Positions 26,385 to 38,028 of a stretch of DNA of 64,000 bases are shown here, one piece after another; position 1 is the first letter of the stretch, and every line of letters begins with the position of its first letter. The notes beneath the pieces were generated by a model, which ran no database searches, was not told the DNA's origin, and saw only the letters and a list, made by a program, of their open reading frames with translations. The stretch comes from Stomorhina lunata. Taxonomy: Eukaryota > Arthropoda > Insecta > Diptera > Rhiniidae. A program made the translations under genes and the position numbers. The DNA is taken from NCBI GenBank assembly GCA_933228675.1, contig OW121742.1, forward strand, positions 41,799,699-41,863,698, read 5' to 3'.

Positions 26385-26480
26385 TTATGCGAAGGCATAA
26401 GTCGAACAACATACCGGCAATATATCTTATTAGTACAGTAGGATTCTTATGTAAAGGCATAAATCGTACAACATGGCAGA
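26385..26480. repeat. Short tandem duplication
   Basis: GGCTTCTTATGCGAAGGCAT and GGATTCTTATGTAAAGGCAT (about 26379 and 26440) are each followed by AA(G/A)TCG(A/T)ACAACAT. The unit is about 61 bp, two copies. Confidence 0.7.
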
Positions 26481-27597
26481 ATAACTGTTTATTTTTTTTA
26501 TTAGCTATATGCATTAGCCTCTCAAAGTAGCGGCATCGTTTTACTAAAATATCGAAACCAAAATCTATTAAATGAAGAAATGACACAAAGAAATATTAAA
26601 CTAAATATTAAATAAAGTGAAGTAAACCAAGACGTACCAAGAAAAATAAAAACAATTTTGTCTATCATCTATATACCGATATAAAAGAACGGGACAATTG
26701 TCTACAAGTATTCAACAATCAGAGCCTTCTTCCTATATGAATGTATAGGTCGCTAGTGGTTACTGATCTTATTTGTGATTTAATTCATCATATGTGACGG
26801 GGTGACTTTCACCAGAATTCGTGATGGCCGTATGAATACTTCGTGGCCAAATAATTCTTCTCTAGTGGTATTGCAGCTGTTAGAGGAGTAACTTAAAGAA
26901 GCAAACAAACAAACAAACATAGGTAGTGACAGTTGGGGAAAATGTAAGTATTTATAAAAATTATACTTTTTTAAATAAAAATCCATTTTTATAAAGTGAA
27001 TCAAATAATAAATTAGTATTGTTAGCATTTTAAAGGAATATTCCGAAAAAATATATTTACACAACCAAAAAAACAATATGAGGAAATGGTGGAATATATG
27101 ACAAGTTTATTTTTAGGTTTGGGCTTTCTACAAAAATAACGTAAGAAGCAAATGTCATAGGAAGCAGATTAGAACAGCAAACGTCCAATTTTCTTTCGAT
27201 AGATGAAGCTGTAAGCGGAATGTCTGGGACACAAAAGTTTGGAACAAAAAGCTAATCACACAATGTGCCAACATTAATACGAAGATGTAGTCTTGAAAAT
27301 AATTTAAATGAAAATTTCAATTCCTCCAATCAAGAAGATATCCTAGTAATGACCTTTTATAATAACAATAACTGTTTTTAAAGTATAAACTCGAACTCCT
27401 AAATTAAATTTAGAAATTTAACTTAAAAAAAATCAACTTAAAAAAGAAAAATTACAGGGACTGTTACGGTTATGACTTTTATAATAAAACTCAGAACATA
27501 ACTGTTATATTTTTATTTTAATTTTTTTAATCCGAAATAAAAGTTATTTTTTGATTTTAATTTTTTTAATCAAAAATAAAAGTTAATTTTGCCTTTT

Positions 27598-27800
27598 ATT
27601 ATATCGCACAAAGTCTGCCGGTTATTTCTGTCGTTTATTATATCGCACAAATTCTGCCGGTTATTTATGTCGTTTATTAAATCGCACAAATTCTGCCGGT
27701 TATTTATGTCGTTTATTATATCGCACAAACTCTGCCGGTTATTTCTGTAGTTTATTAAATCGCACAAATTCTGCCGGTTATTATTGACGTTTATTATATC
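27598..27800. repeat. 39-bp tandem array, left arm of the foldback element
   Basis: Five units anchored on TCTGCCGGTTATTT at 39-bp spacing (for example about 27614 and 27653). Because 39 is a multiple of three, one minus-strand frame stays open and would read a 13-residue repeat (NRQNLCDLINDIN type). The mirror copy is at 31765-31970. Confidence 0.9.
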
Positions 27801-28034
27801 GCTCAATTTATAACGAGTATGTTTGTATCATATTTTTTTGCTCATTTTTTGTCGGTTATTTTTATTTTAATATTATATCAGGCAATTTTTGCCTTTTATT
27901 TTAAAATTAATTTTTTTTAAACAATCTCTGAGCGAAATCTTTTGTAATATACTTTTTCGAGCAGCAATTTTTTTAATTTTTTCTTGTAAAAGTGACAAAT
28001 ACAAACTCATTATCAATAGAAAAAGTCTAAAAAA

Positions 28035-28385
28035 ATTATATTCTCTATAGAAAAACTGCTTTCAAACAGTATTCTCTATACAAAAAATGTTATACAAAAG
28101 TGTTCTCTATAGAAAAACTGACATACAAAAATATTTTCTATAGAAAAACCGATATTCTCTATTGGAAAATGGTTATAAAAAAGTATTCTCTATAGGAAAA
28201 CTGTCATACGAAAGCATTCTGTATAGAAAAGTTGTTATACAAAAGTATTCTCTATAAAAAAATGTCATACAAAAGTATTCTCTATAGGAAAACTGTTATA
28301 CTAAAGTATTTTCTACAGTAAAACTATTATACAAAAGTATTCTCTCTAGGAAAACTGTTATACAAAAGTATTTTTTATAAAAAAA
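28035..28385. repeat. Array of CTCTATAGAAAAACTG units, left arm
   Basis: About nine degenerate units of the type TATTCTCTATAGGAAAACTG followed by TTATACAAAAG. The reverse complement occurs at 31190-31540 in the right arm. Confidence 0.9.
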
Positions 28386-29870
28386 TTTCCCATTTCTTTT
28401 GAAAAATTTTAAAAATATCCCTTTATTTTGGGAAATTTCAAAAAATTCCTATATCTTTTGGGAAATTTTGAAAATATGCCTTTATTTTGGGATATTTTGA
28501 CAATGTCCCTTTAGTCTGGAAAATTTTAAAAATTTCCCATTATTTTGGGAAATTTTGAAAATTTCCCATTACTTTGAGAAGTTTTGATAATTTCCCATTA
28601 TATTGGGAAATTTTGAAAATATCCCATTATTTTGGGAAATTTTGAAAATATCCTATTATGTTTGGAAATTTTGAAAATGTCCCTTTATTTTGGGAAATTT
28701 CGAAAATTTCCCATTATTTTGGGAAATTTTAAAAATTTCCCATTACTTTGGGAAATTTTGAAAAGTTTGCATTATTTTGAAAATTTCCCATTATTTTGGG
28801 AAATTTTGAAAATTTCGCATTATTTTGGAAAATTTTGAAAATATACAATTATTTTGGGAAGTTTTGATAATTTCCCATTATTTTGGAAAATTTTGAAAAA
28901 TTCCCATGATTTTGGGAAATTTTGAAAATATCCTATTATTTTTGAAAATTTTGAAAATTTCCCATTATTTTGGGAAATTTTGAAAATTTCCCATTACTTT
29001 GAGAAGTTTTGATAATTTCCCATTATATTGGGAAATTTTGAAAATATCCCATTATTTTGGGAAATTTTGAAAATATCCTATTATGTTTGGAAATTTTGAA
29101 AATGTCCCTTTATTTTGGGAAATTTCGAAAATTTCCCTATATTTTTGGGAAATTTTAAAAATTTCCCATTATTTTGGGAAATTTTAAAAATTTCCCATTA
29201 CTTTGGGAAATTTTGAAAATTTTCCATTATTCTGGGAAATTTTGAAAATTTCCCATTATATTGGGAAATTTTGAAAATTTCGCATTATTTTGGAAAATTT
29301 TGAAAATATACAATTATTTTGGGAAGTTTTGATAATTTCCCATTATTTTGGCAAAATTTTGAAAAATTCCCATGATTTTGGGAAATTTTGAAAATATCCT
29401 TTTATTTTGGAAAATTTTGAAAATTTCCCATTATTTTGGGAAATTTTGAAAATGTTCTATTATTTTTGGGATGTTTAGAAAATTTCCCATTTCTTTTAGG
29501 AAATTTTTGAAAATGTCCTATTTCTTTTGGGGAATTTTGAAAATATTTTATTATTTTTGGGATATTAAGAAAATTTCCCATTTCTTTTGGGAAATTTTAA
29601 AAATTTACCTTTATTTTTGGAAATTTTGAAAATTTCCAATTATTTTGTGAAATTTTTTAAATTTCCCAATATTTTGGGAAATTTTTAAAATTTCCCAATA
29701 TTTTGGGAAATTTTCAATTATTTTGTGAAATTTTTTAAATTTCCCAATATTTTGGGAAATTTTTAAAATTTCCCAATATTTTGGGAAATTTTCAATTATT
29801 TTGTGAAATTTTTTAAATTTCCCAATATTTTGGGAAATTTTTAAAATTTCCCAATATTTTGGGAAATTTT
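28385..29870. repeat. 29-bp palindromic tandem array, left arm
   Basis: Dozens of units with consensus CCCATTATTTT followed by GGGAAATTTTGAAAATTT. Each unit contains the self-complementary stretch GGAAATTTTGAAAATTTCC (one central mismatch), so hairpins can form within each arm as well as between arms. A higher-order duplication of about 424 bp is seen (28565-28712 and 28989-29140), and a unit of about 80 bp is triplicated at 29635-29850. Confidence 0.9.
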
Positions 29871-29871
29871 T

Positions 29872-31190
29872 AAAATTTCCCAAAATATTGGGAAATTTAA
29901 AAAATTTCACAAAATAATTGGAAATTTTCAAAATTTCCAAAAATAATGGTAAATTTTTAAAATTTCCCAAAAGAAATGGGAAATTTTCTTAATATCCCAA
30001 AAATAATAAAATATTTTCAAAATTCCCCAAAAGAAATAGGACATTTTCAAAAATTTCCTAAAAGAAATGGGAAATTTTCTAAACATCCCAAAAATAATAG
30101 AACATTTTCAAAATTTCCCAAAATAATGGGAAATTTTCAAAATTTTCCAAAATAAAAGGATATTTTCAAAATTTCCCAAAATCATGGGAATTTTTCAAAA
30201 TTTTGCCAAAATAATGGGAAATTATCAAAACTTCCCAAAATAATTGTATATTTTCAAAATTTTCCAAAATAATGCGAAATTTTCAAAATTTCCCAATATA
30301 ATGGGAAATTTTCAAAATTTCCCAAAATAATGGAAAATTTTCAAAATTTCCCAAAGTAATGGGAAATTTTTAAAATTTCCCAAAATAATGGGAAATTTTT
30401 AAAATTTCCCAAAAATATAGGGAAATTTTCGAAATTTCCCAAAATAAAGGGACATTTTCAAAATTTCCAAACATAATAGGATATTTTCAAAATTTCCCAA
30501 AATAATGGGATATTTTCAAAATTTCCCAATATAATGGGAAATTATCAAAACTTCTCAAAGTAATGGGAAATTTTCAAAATTTCCCAAAATAATGGGAAAT
30601 TTTCAAAATTTTCCAAAATAATAGGATATTTTCAAAATTTCCCAAAATCATGGGAATTTTTCAAAATTTTCCAAAATAATGGGAAATTATCAAAACTTCC
30701 CAAAATAATTGTATATTTTCAAAATTTTCCAAAATAATGCGAAATTTTCAAAATTTCCCAAAATAATGGGAAATTTTCAAAATTTCCCAAAATAATGCAA
30801 AATTTTCAAAATTTCCCAAAGTAATGGGAAATTTTTAAAATTTCCCAAAATAATGGGAAATTTTCGAAATTTCCCAAAATAAAGGGACATTTTCAAAATT
30901 TCCAAACATAATAGGATATTTTCAAAATTTCCCAAAATAATGGGATATTTTCAAAATTTCCCAATATAATGGGAAATTATCAAAACTTCTCAAAGTAATG
31001 GGAAATTTTCAAAATTTCCCAAAACAATGGGAAATTTTAAAAATTTTCCAGACTAAAGGGACATTGTCAAAATATCCCAAAATAAAGGCATATTTTCAAA
31101 ATTTCCCAAAAGATATAGGAATTTTTTGAAATTTCCCAAAATAAAGGGATATTTTTAAAATTTTTCAAAAGAAATGGGAAATTTTTTTAT
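29872..31190. repeat. 29-bp palindromic tandem array, right arm
   Basis: This is the mirror image of the left array, in the reverse-complement orientation (AAATTTTCAAAATTTCCC followed by AAAATAATGGG). The same higher-order duplication is present (30420-30600 and 30860-31020). The triplication near the axis is absent here, which makes this arm about 0.2 kb shorter. Confidence 0.9.
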
Positions 31191-31970
31191 AAAAAATACT
31201 TTTGTATAACAGTTTTCCTAGAGAGAATACTTTTGTATAATAGTTTTACTGTAGAAAATACTTTAGTATAACAGTTTTCCTATAGAGAATACTTTTGTAT
31301 GACATTTTTTTATAGAGAATACTTTTGTATAACAACTTTTCTATACAGAATGCTTTCGTATGACAGTTTTCCTATAGAGAATACTTTTTTATAACCATTT
31401 TCCAATAGAGAATATCGGTTTTTCTATAGAAAATATTTTTGTATGTCAGTTTTTCTATAGAGAACACTTTTGTATAACATTTTTTGTATAGAGAATACTG
31501 TTTGAAAGCAGTTTTTCTATAGAGAATATAATTTTTTTAGACTTTTTCTATTGATAATGAGTTTGTATTTGTCACTTTTACAAGAAAAAATTAAAAAAAT
31601 TGCTGCTCGAAAAAGTATATTACAAAAGATTTCGCTCAGAGATTGTTTAAAAAAAATTAATTTTAAAATAAAAGGCAAAAATTGCCTGATATAATATTAA
31701 AATAAAAATAACCGACAAAAAATGAGCAAAAAAATATGATACAAACATACTCGTTATAAATTGAGCGATATAATAAACGTCAATAATAACCGGCAGAATT
31801 TGTGCGATTTAATAAACTACAGAAATAACCGGCAGAGTTTGTGCGATATAATAAACGACATAAATAACCGGCAGAATTTGTGCGATTTAATAAACGACAT
31901 AAATAACCGGCAGAATTTGTGCGATATAATAAACGACAGAAATAACCGGCAGACTTTGTGCGATATAATA
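31190..31970. repeat. Mirror arrays of the right arm (CTATAGAGAATAC units, then 39-bp units)
   Basis: 31190-31540 mirrors 28035-28385, and 31765-31970 mirrors 27598-27800 nearly base for base. The open 13-residue-repeat frame is here on the plus strand and gives the same peptide as the left arm. It is unlikely to be a host gene. Confidence 0.9.
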
Positions 31971-33689
31971 AAAGGCAAAATTAACTTTTATTTTTGATTA
32001 AAAAAATTAAAATCAAAAAATAACTTTTATTTCGGATTAAAAAAATAAAAATCAAAAAAATAAAAGGCTTACGATCAAATGAAAATATAGCCCAAGCGAA
32101 TCAAAACTGTTTAACTGAATATTAAAACAAATACTTTTTTGGGTGTGCTTTTTTTAATTAAAAATTCGAAAATAACGGTTATTTTCAGTCCCTGAAAAAT
32201 TAAACTACTTAAAGAAAAATTCGATTTCAAAAAATTAACAGAGTTGGAAAAATCCAAAAGAAAGGTTCAACAATTGGAAATGAAGAAAGCTATTGTAGAC
32301 CTTGATTTGGAAATTGTTAAACAATATACTCTAATTTAGTTGTGGTAATTGCTAATTTAATTGTGGGTGTATATGGTCATTTAAATTTTTTTAGAAAGAT
32401 CCATTATGTTTGAAGAGTCTCTAATTAATTTTTTTTGACTCGTTCAGGTGCCGTATCATTCTCATCATCGAACAATAAGGAAACGCAATTTATATTAAAA
32501 AATTATTTAAAAATAACTTGAAATTGCTCATTGATATGTTTTGTTTTGGTAAATTTGTGTGTCAAACAGCAGTGCTACCAACATTTTCACAAATTTTCCC
32601 TTATGTTTGTGAATACAACACTGTGTTCGTTTCGAACGATTTACATGGTACGGTTAACCTTTCGATTCGGAAATTTCTTTCGAATGATTTTACTTTTCGA
32701 ATCGAGTTACGCGGTAAGGGCCCTGAAAACTCAGAATTGAGTTTTCAGTATATAAAACTGCTTATATAAACAGAAATTACTGCATCAAATATCGTTGAAA
32801 TGGGTCCATATTTAACAATCCTTCCCTCAAAAGTAAATAAATAAAAAAAAAGTGACTCAATGCTAAGAGAATCAAGACGAGAATTTTAGGCTGAAATTAC
32901 TGGAGTAAGGGCCAATGACGGAAAAAAAATTTCTTGAGAAAATTTTTGTGTGATGACAAAATTTAGCAAATATATATTTGTTCTCAGTGGTGAAGGGTGT
33001 CATATGTTTGGGATTGACCGACTATAGAACTTCCTTACTTGTTTTTTTTTAACCTTAACAGTTTATAGATTTTTTCAAAATTTCGCTGTTAATAAGAAAT
33101 TTTCCAAAAATTCTCGTGTTAAAATTCGTTAAAATTTCAAAATGGGTAATTTTAAAAAAATTTCTTTTAAAAAAAATCAAATTTCTGTTTCTAGAAACAT
33201 TAAAAATTCGCTGATATATAAAAAGATTTTAAAAATTTGACTGGTTATAGGTTTTTAAATTTTCTTGTTCATAGATTTTTTTTTTTAAATTAACATATAC
33301 CTGTGTATAGGTTATTTTTTCAAAATTGACTTTTTTGGGGGAAATTTTCAAAATATCCTTGTTTGTGGAAAATTTTTAAACTTTCCTTGTTTATAAAAAA
33401 TATTTTAAAATTGTTTTGTATAAAAGTTTCTTATATTTTACTTGTTTATATAAAATATTTACATCTTCATTCTTTCGATAACTGTTAAGTAAAAGCAATT
33501 AATCTTAAAGACAAATATATTTGAAACACCCTGTAAATCGATGTGCTATCACTTTACTTTGAGTTTTTATTTCTATCAAGAGGAAGAAAAGTAAATAAAA
33601 ATTTGTTTTGGCTATTTGTTTTCATCAATACATTTCACGCTATCAAACACTTAAATACAGTTTTGTTAAATTTCAATTGTAAAAACAAA

Positions 33690-35455
33690 ATGAAAATCGC
33701 GGTCGAAGGTTGTGCCCATGGAGAGCTGGAAAAAATATATGAAACTATTCAGGAGTTGGAAAAGCGAGACAATATTAAAGTAGATATGTTGCTCTGCTGC
33801 GGTGATTTTCAATCCACGCGCAACATGGAAGACTTGCAAACGATGGCCGTATCTCAGAAATATCAGGATATTTGCACATTTTATAAGTATGTTGAAAACG
33901 CAAGCCACCAAGTCTTGCTGTTTGAAAATTAAAAATAATGTTTTAAAATTGTGTTCTTAACATTAGGTATTACAGCGGGGAATTGAGAGCTCCAATGTTG
34001 ACTATATTTATAGGAGGTAATCATGAGGCTTCTAATTATTTACAAGAACTACCTTATGGCGGTTGGGTTGCTCCAAATATTTATTATTTGGGCTATGCTG
34101 GAGTAGTACAGGTAAACGGAATTAGAATTGCCGGTCTTTCAGGTATATATAAAGGGCATGACTACTTAAAAGGTCGCTTTGAGTTTTCTCCATACTCAGA
34201 AAGTACAAAACGCAGCGTCTATCATGTACGGCAGTTAGAAGTGTTTCGACTTAAACAACTTTCTGGAAAAATTGATATTTGTATGTCCCACGATTGGCCT
34301 AAGGGAATATATAATTTTGGCAATAAAAAGCAATTGGCACGTTTTAAACCTTTTTTTCGTCAAGAAATGGATGACGATAAATTAGGAAGTCGACCTTGCG
34401 AAGATTTACTCAATATGTTACAACCTCACTACTGGTTTGCAGCACATTTGCATTGTAAATTTGCTGCCCTGGTGCCTCATTTAAAAAATAATTCAAAAGA
34501 CGAACATGAAGACTTGGAGCCTGTTGAGAAAGATGTTCATGACGAAGATGACTCAATTCCAAGTGGATCATTTACAAGATTTTTGGCTTTGGATAAGTGT
34601 TTGCCGAAGCGAAGATTTTTGCAAATACTTGATATTAACTCAGAAAATCATACAGATGATGAAGGCCACTTAAGATTTGAATACGATCTGGAATGGTTGA
34701 CAATTTTATATCTAACCAATCACTTAGTCAACGTCAAAGAATCCTACTATTATCTTCCAAACGAAAAGTGCGCTAATGGAGAACGTTTTGCATTTACGCC
34801 CACAGAAGAAGAAATGCAACTTGTGCGTAAAAAATTTGAAAATGACTTAAAGATTCCTAACAATTTTTGTCGGACAGTTGAAGCTTTCGATCCCTCGACG
34901 TACAACGGCAAGGGTCAGCATTTCAAACAACCGAAATCACAAATAAATCCACAATCATTGCAGTTTTGTGATACCCTAGGCATTGACGATCCTTTATCAT
35001 TGGCCATGTTAATGGGAGGTCATGAATTGAGCCATTCTAGTACTCTGGATAACACACAGGATTCAGCTTTAAACGATTCCCTCTTAAATGATGATCAACA
35101 ACCATCAAGCCTAAATACTTCCACCGGTTCTATATCATTAACTGCCAGTAGTCCTCTAAAGCGCAAAAGTAATACGGGTTTAGTCTTGCCTAAACCAAAA
35201 ACCGACATCGATAACAGTAAAAATGCCGAGGAAATCGCCTTAGAAGATGATTTGAACAAAGATGATTCGATAAAAGATGTTAATGATTATATTAATTTAG
35301 ATGATATTCAAATAGACGGAGCTGTTAATGCTCCTGTAGAAATAGAAAGTACCACGTCATTGCAGTCTCCGAAACCGCCCATCAAAAAATTTAAAAGACG
35401 TAATCAGGAGATTTACCAGGAAAAAGAAGATGAAGAATTAAACGAAACAACATAA
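33690..35455 (+). CDS. ldbr: Lariat RNA debranching enzyme (Dbr1)
   Basis: Two exons (33690-33886 and 33967-35455) split by an 80-bp intron encode 561 residues. The metallophosphoesterase core is clear: [10 protein letters not shown] (Cys8, His10), LLCCGDFQ (Asp39), FIGGNHEAS (Asn84, His85), MSHDWPKGI and [15 protein letters not shown], followed by FLALDKCLP and the Dbr1 C-terminal domain ([11 protein letters not shown]). The enzyme hydrolyses the 2'-5' phosphodiester branch of excised intron lariats in the nucleus. The tail beyond about residue 400 is acidic and Ser-rich, with a basic cluster (KKFKRRNQ). The start is the ATG that begins MKIAVEG; an upstream ATG in frame would add residues unlike the family. 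AATAAA at 35651 is a likely poly(A) signal. Confidence 0.97.
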
Positions 35456-36937
35456 TTTAAGATATCTCACATTATTCATTTCACACTATTAATATTTTGA
35501 TAATTGGACACTATACCCTTCACCCTGGGTGAATAAGTTTTATATTCTTTGTATAACAGATTTTATCCGCGACACTTCTTTGGAAAAAAAACTATAGGAA
35601 TAATTTAAATTTTATATTTAACTCTTTATTATTAAATTATATTGAGGCTGAATAAATAATACATTTGGAACGTATATTAAAGAAAGTATTTAAATTTTAA
35701 AATACATATTACTCCTCTTCGTATAAGTGTGATGTTTGAACGTTATATTCTTCGTTCAATTCATAAAGTACAACTCCTATTAATTAACAAGTAAACTCAT
35801 ACTTAAATAATTATTTGGCTTTTGTTTAACATAAATTCCTAAGTGTTAACCAATATTTTATTACTAACTCTATGCGACACTAATTCCTACGGCATTTTAA
35901 AGCACTTTAGCAGTATTAAAACCCCCAAAAATTTAGAAGTAATCATTGAAATTCGTTCAAAATCCATTAAGGTATTTACGAAAAACCCTAAAACTATTTT
36001 GCATTTCAAGACTTCTTTAAAATAATAAGCTTTATCAATTAGTAATTATTACAGCGACTTAAACATTATTATCGAAACGGAAATTTCGTCGGCTTAATAT
36101 GCAAACCTTCTAACTAACTTTCAGTAACTTTTAGGGGAGAGTCAAAAAACTTATTTTATTGAAAAATTGATTTCCCATCAAAATGGTTTTAGGTTATATA
36201 GTTTCCGAAAACGTTTAAATGCTACTCAACATTACAAAACATGAATTTTTTAATTAAATTTTTTTTTTTTTTGCACAAACACTTTTAGCAAGGAATACAA
36301 CTTTTAGTAAATTTGGGTTGTTTCGTTAAAGTAAAGGAACACACATAATGTTTGTTCCTTTAGTTTAAGGAAACAACCCAAACTCAATGTGTTCCCGTAC
36401 AATATTTTTAATACAAATTATTGTTTTTGAGTAATTTCTTACAACTTCGGTCTGTTTTTGGTAGTTTCGTTAGAGTATGGGAACAAACATACAAATTATA
36501 TTAATCTTTGAAAATAAAAAGTGGTTTCATTCCGAAAAAAAATTGTGTTACTTTTTCTATAGAAATTTAGTTCAAACTAAAAATATATTGCATTAGCAGT
36601 TTTTCTTACCAAAATTGTCTGAGTGCATTTAGCAGTTTTTCATAACGAACATTTTTACCCATTTCAAGACTTAAATTGAAGGAAAACTACATGCTGGTCA
36701 ACAAGGTATAACTTTCTTTACCACGTGTCTCAAAATCTCAATTTACTTGAAAAGGTGACTTAGCAGGTTTGCATATTAAGCCGATGATATCTTTACAACT
36801 TACAAACTTTATAATAGTCATATTTTATAAACTTGACCTAACCATAGTTTACTACTTTAAAATGCCGTGCGATTTATACGCCTCTTGACTATAAACATCA
36901 AATCGAGTCATTGTGAAATCGTTTTTTCTTTGATTAT
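35456..36937. other. Convergent spacer with a rearranged MITE
   Basis: Contains the 3' ends of ldbr and the thiol dioxygenase gene. A short hairpin (TTCACCCTGGGTGAA, about 35520) and a MITE complex at 36290-36496 are present. No coding exon is visible. Confidence 0.65.
36290..36496. mobile_element. TGTTTGTTC-family MITE, nested or rearranged copy
   Basis: TTTGGGTTGTTTCGTTAAAG at about 36312 is followed by AATGTTTGTTCC, an inverted TTAAGGAAACAACCCAAACT, then a second half ending GTTAGAGTATGGGAACAAAC at about 36473-36493. Order and orientation suggest one copy inserted into, or recombined with, another. Confidence 0.7.
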
Positions 36938-37717
36938 TTAAGAGGAAACACTATAAGCTTCGTGCGAACAATGAAAGGCGGTTTCCAAGACTGTATCATT
37001 AGCAGAAGTTGTGTCACAATAGTATGTTAAAGGAGCTGGTATCCGTTGTAGTGTCATTACTGTACATTTTTTAATAATATCACCACCATCTGTATTAGAA
37101 TCTGTAGCTGTCTTAATGTTCTGATCATCAGGCAATTCTTGATAAAATGAACATCGTCTGGGACCAATATCGGGAACATCTGCATCATACGGTGGAGCCA
37201 AGATATCAAAAAACGCCGCCACTCCCCCAATTGCTGTAATTTCATGATAGTTAAATTCCCTAGGCGTAAGCAGGGTACAGCCCATATTTGGAGTCATATA
37301 TTTAGCATCTTCCTTTATAACTCGCACTTCTTTTACGTTATGCATGTAGCTTAATGATTCCATTGTCTGTTTGTCCTGCGTATAAGACTGTATTTTCAAT
37401 TGCCCGTGCAACACCTTGAGCAAACCGTGCATACAAGGATGATCGTGTAGGGGCATAGTGTAACCACCTTTCATTATGAAGACACTCATTGAAACAGTTT
37501 CATTTTCAAAAATATGCATGAAAGTACATGGAGCCCTGCCATGTCGCTCAAATAAATCATCGTTAAAGAGTTCATCTCGATTGACTTGTATATCCCGGTA
37601 GGTAAGTTCATCAGTTAACTGTTTTAATAATGCTAAATTATTTTTCAAGGCTGTTTGGTTACATCTGTCAAACGTTTTTAAAGCATGCCGCAGTACTTTT
37701 ACAAAATGTGACGACAT
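36938..37717 (-). CDS. Cysteamine / N-terminal cysteine dioxygenase (ADO, PCO family)
   Basis: A single exon encodes 259 residues, close to human ADO (270). The PCO/ADO cupin is recognisable: [20 protein letters not shown], then [20 protein letters not shown] with iron ligands His91 and His93, [10 protein letters not shown] with the third ligand His158, and [12 protein letters not shown]. The family uses Fe(II) and O2 to oxidise cysteamine and N-terminal cysteines of proteins, acting as an oxygen sensor that marks targets for degradation. The first ATG of the frame fits the family N-terminus. It is divergent from the NRBF2-like gene, 312 bp between start codons. Confidence 0.94.
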   Translation of the reverse strand: MSSHFVKVLRHALKTFDRCNQTALKNNLALLKQLTDELTYRDIQVNRDELFNDDLFERHGRAPCTFMHIFENETVSMSVFIMKGGYTMPLHDHPCMHGLLKVLHGQLKIQSYTQDKQTMESLSYMHNVKEVRVIKEDAKYMTPNMGCTLLTPREFNYHEITAIGGVAAFFDILAPPYDADVPDIGPRRCSFYQELPDDQNIKTATDSNTDGGDIIKKCTVMTLQRIPAPLTYYCDTTSANDTVLETAFHCSHEAYSVSS

Positions 37718-37808
37718 TATTTCTCCCGTAGAACAAAAATAAAATTTATTTATTTAGAAAATTTTACTCTGCCATTATAAGCTTAACGCAAAAAAATAAT
37801 AAACAAAA

Positions 37809-37938
37809 CCAGCTGTTTCGTCATACGCGTTATTTCAGAGATGTAAATTTTTGCATTCTACTCGCTCCCAACTTTTTAACTCTGTAAAGAAATATAATAG
37901 TAAAGTGAGTAAACCGATAATTAAAATTTTTATCGATA
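37809..37938. promoter_or_regulatory. Bidirectional promoter with DRE and E-box
   Basis: Between the divergent dioxygenase and NRBF2-like genes lie an E-box (CCAGCTGTTT, 37809-37818) and a perfect TATCGATA (37931-37938). The latter is the DNA-replication-related element bound by DREF in flies, common at paired housekeeping promoters. Confidence 0.6.
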
Positions 37939-38028
37939 TTTTAACATCTCTATTGATTATATTTACTTTGTTGGAGTGCGTAATTTTTTTTCTCCTGAAA
38001 CCTGTAAAATCATTTTTTTGCTAATAAA

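Larger units (their letters stand above)
27455..32194. mobile_element. 4.74 kb foldback (giant palindrome) element, probably a nonautonomous hAT
   Basis: The ends are CAGGGACTG at 27455-27463 and its reverse complement CAGTCCCTG at 32186-32194. Both are flanked by the identical 8-bp sequence AAAAATTA (27447-27454 and 32195-32202), a perfect target duplication of hAT length. Inside, each arm carries in mirror order a 39-bp tandem array, an array of CTCTATAGAAAAACTG units, and a long 29-bp array, meeting near 29871. The arms are almost identical apart from the outermost 70-160 bp and a local triplication in the left arm. No transposase frame is present. Structure resembles Drosophila FB elements, while the 8-bp duplication and CAG ends point to hAT. 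Confidence 0.85.
26117..32725. mobile_element. Outer element with GGGG-TTACCGCGTAACTCG ends, interrupted by the foldback element
   Basis: Near 26117 the plus strand reads GGGGGGTTACCGCGTAACTC followed by GATTCGAAA. Near 32725 the reverse complement reads GGGCCCTTACCGCGTAACTC followed by GATTCGAAA. The two ends face each other. Removing the 4.74 kb foldback insertion leaves about 1.86 kb. A related complete short copy lies at 55041-55150. I found no transposase and no clear target duplication, so pairing of these two ends is inferred. Confidence 0.45.
25929..33540. other. Gene-free transposon block between mRpL36 and the debranching enzyme
   Basis: No host gene is visible over 7.6 kb. The block contains an outer pair of inverted ends (26117 and 32725), a two-copy direct repeat near 26390/26450, a 4.74 kb foldback element (27455-32194), and degenerate T-rich sequence with repeated TTTTTCAAAATTT motifs (33060-33420). 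Short open frames inside are repeat-derived. Confidence 0.8.

Noticed and set aside
26069..26586. Short open frames on both strands in the transposon block
   Set aside because: No similarity to transposases or host proteins is recognisable and they overlap repeats.
28385..31190. Regular repeat array that could be mistaken for a CRISPR
   Set aside because: Units are contiguous 29-bp tandem copies without unique spacers, no cas genes exist, and the window is eukaryotic.
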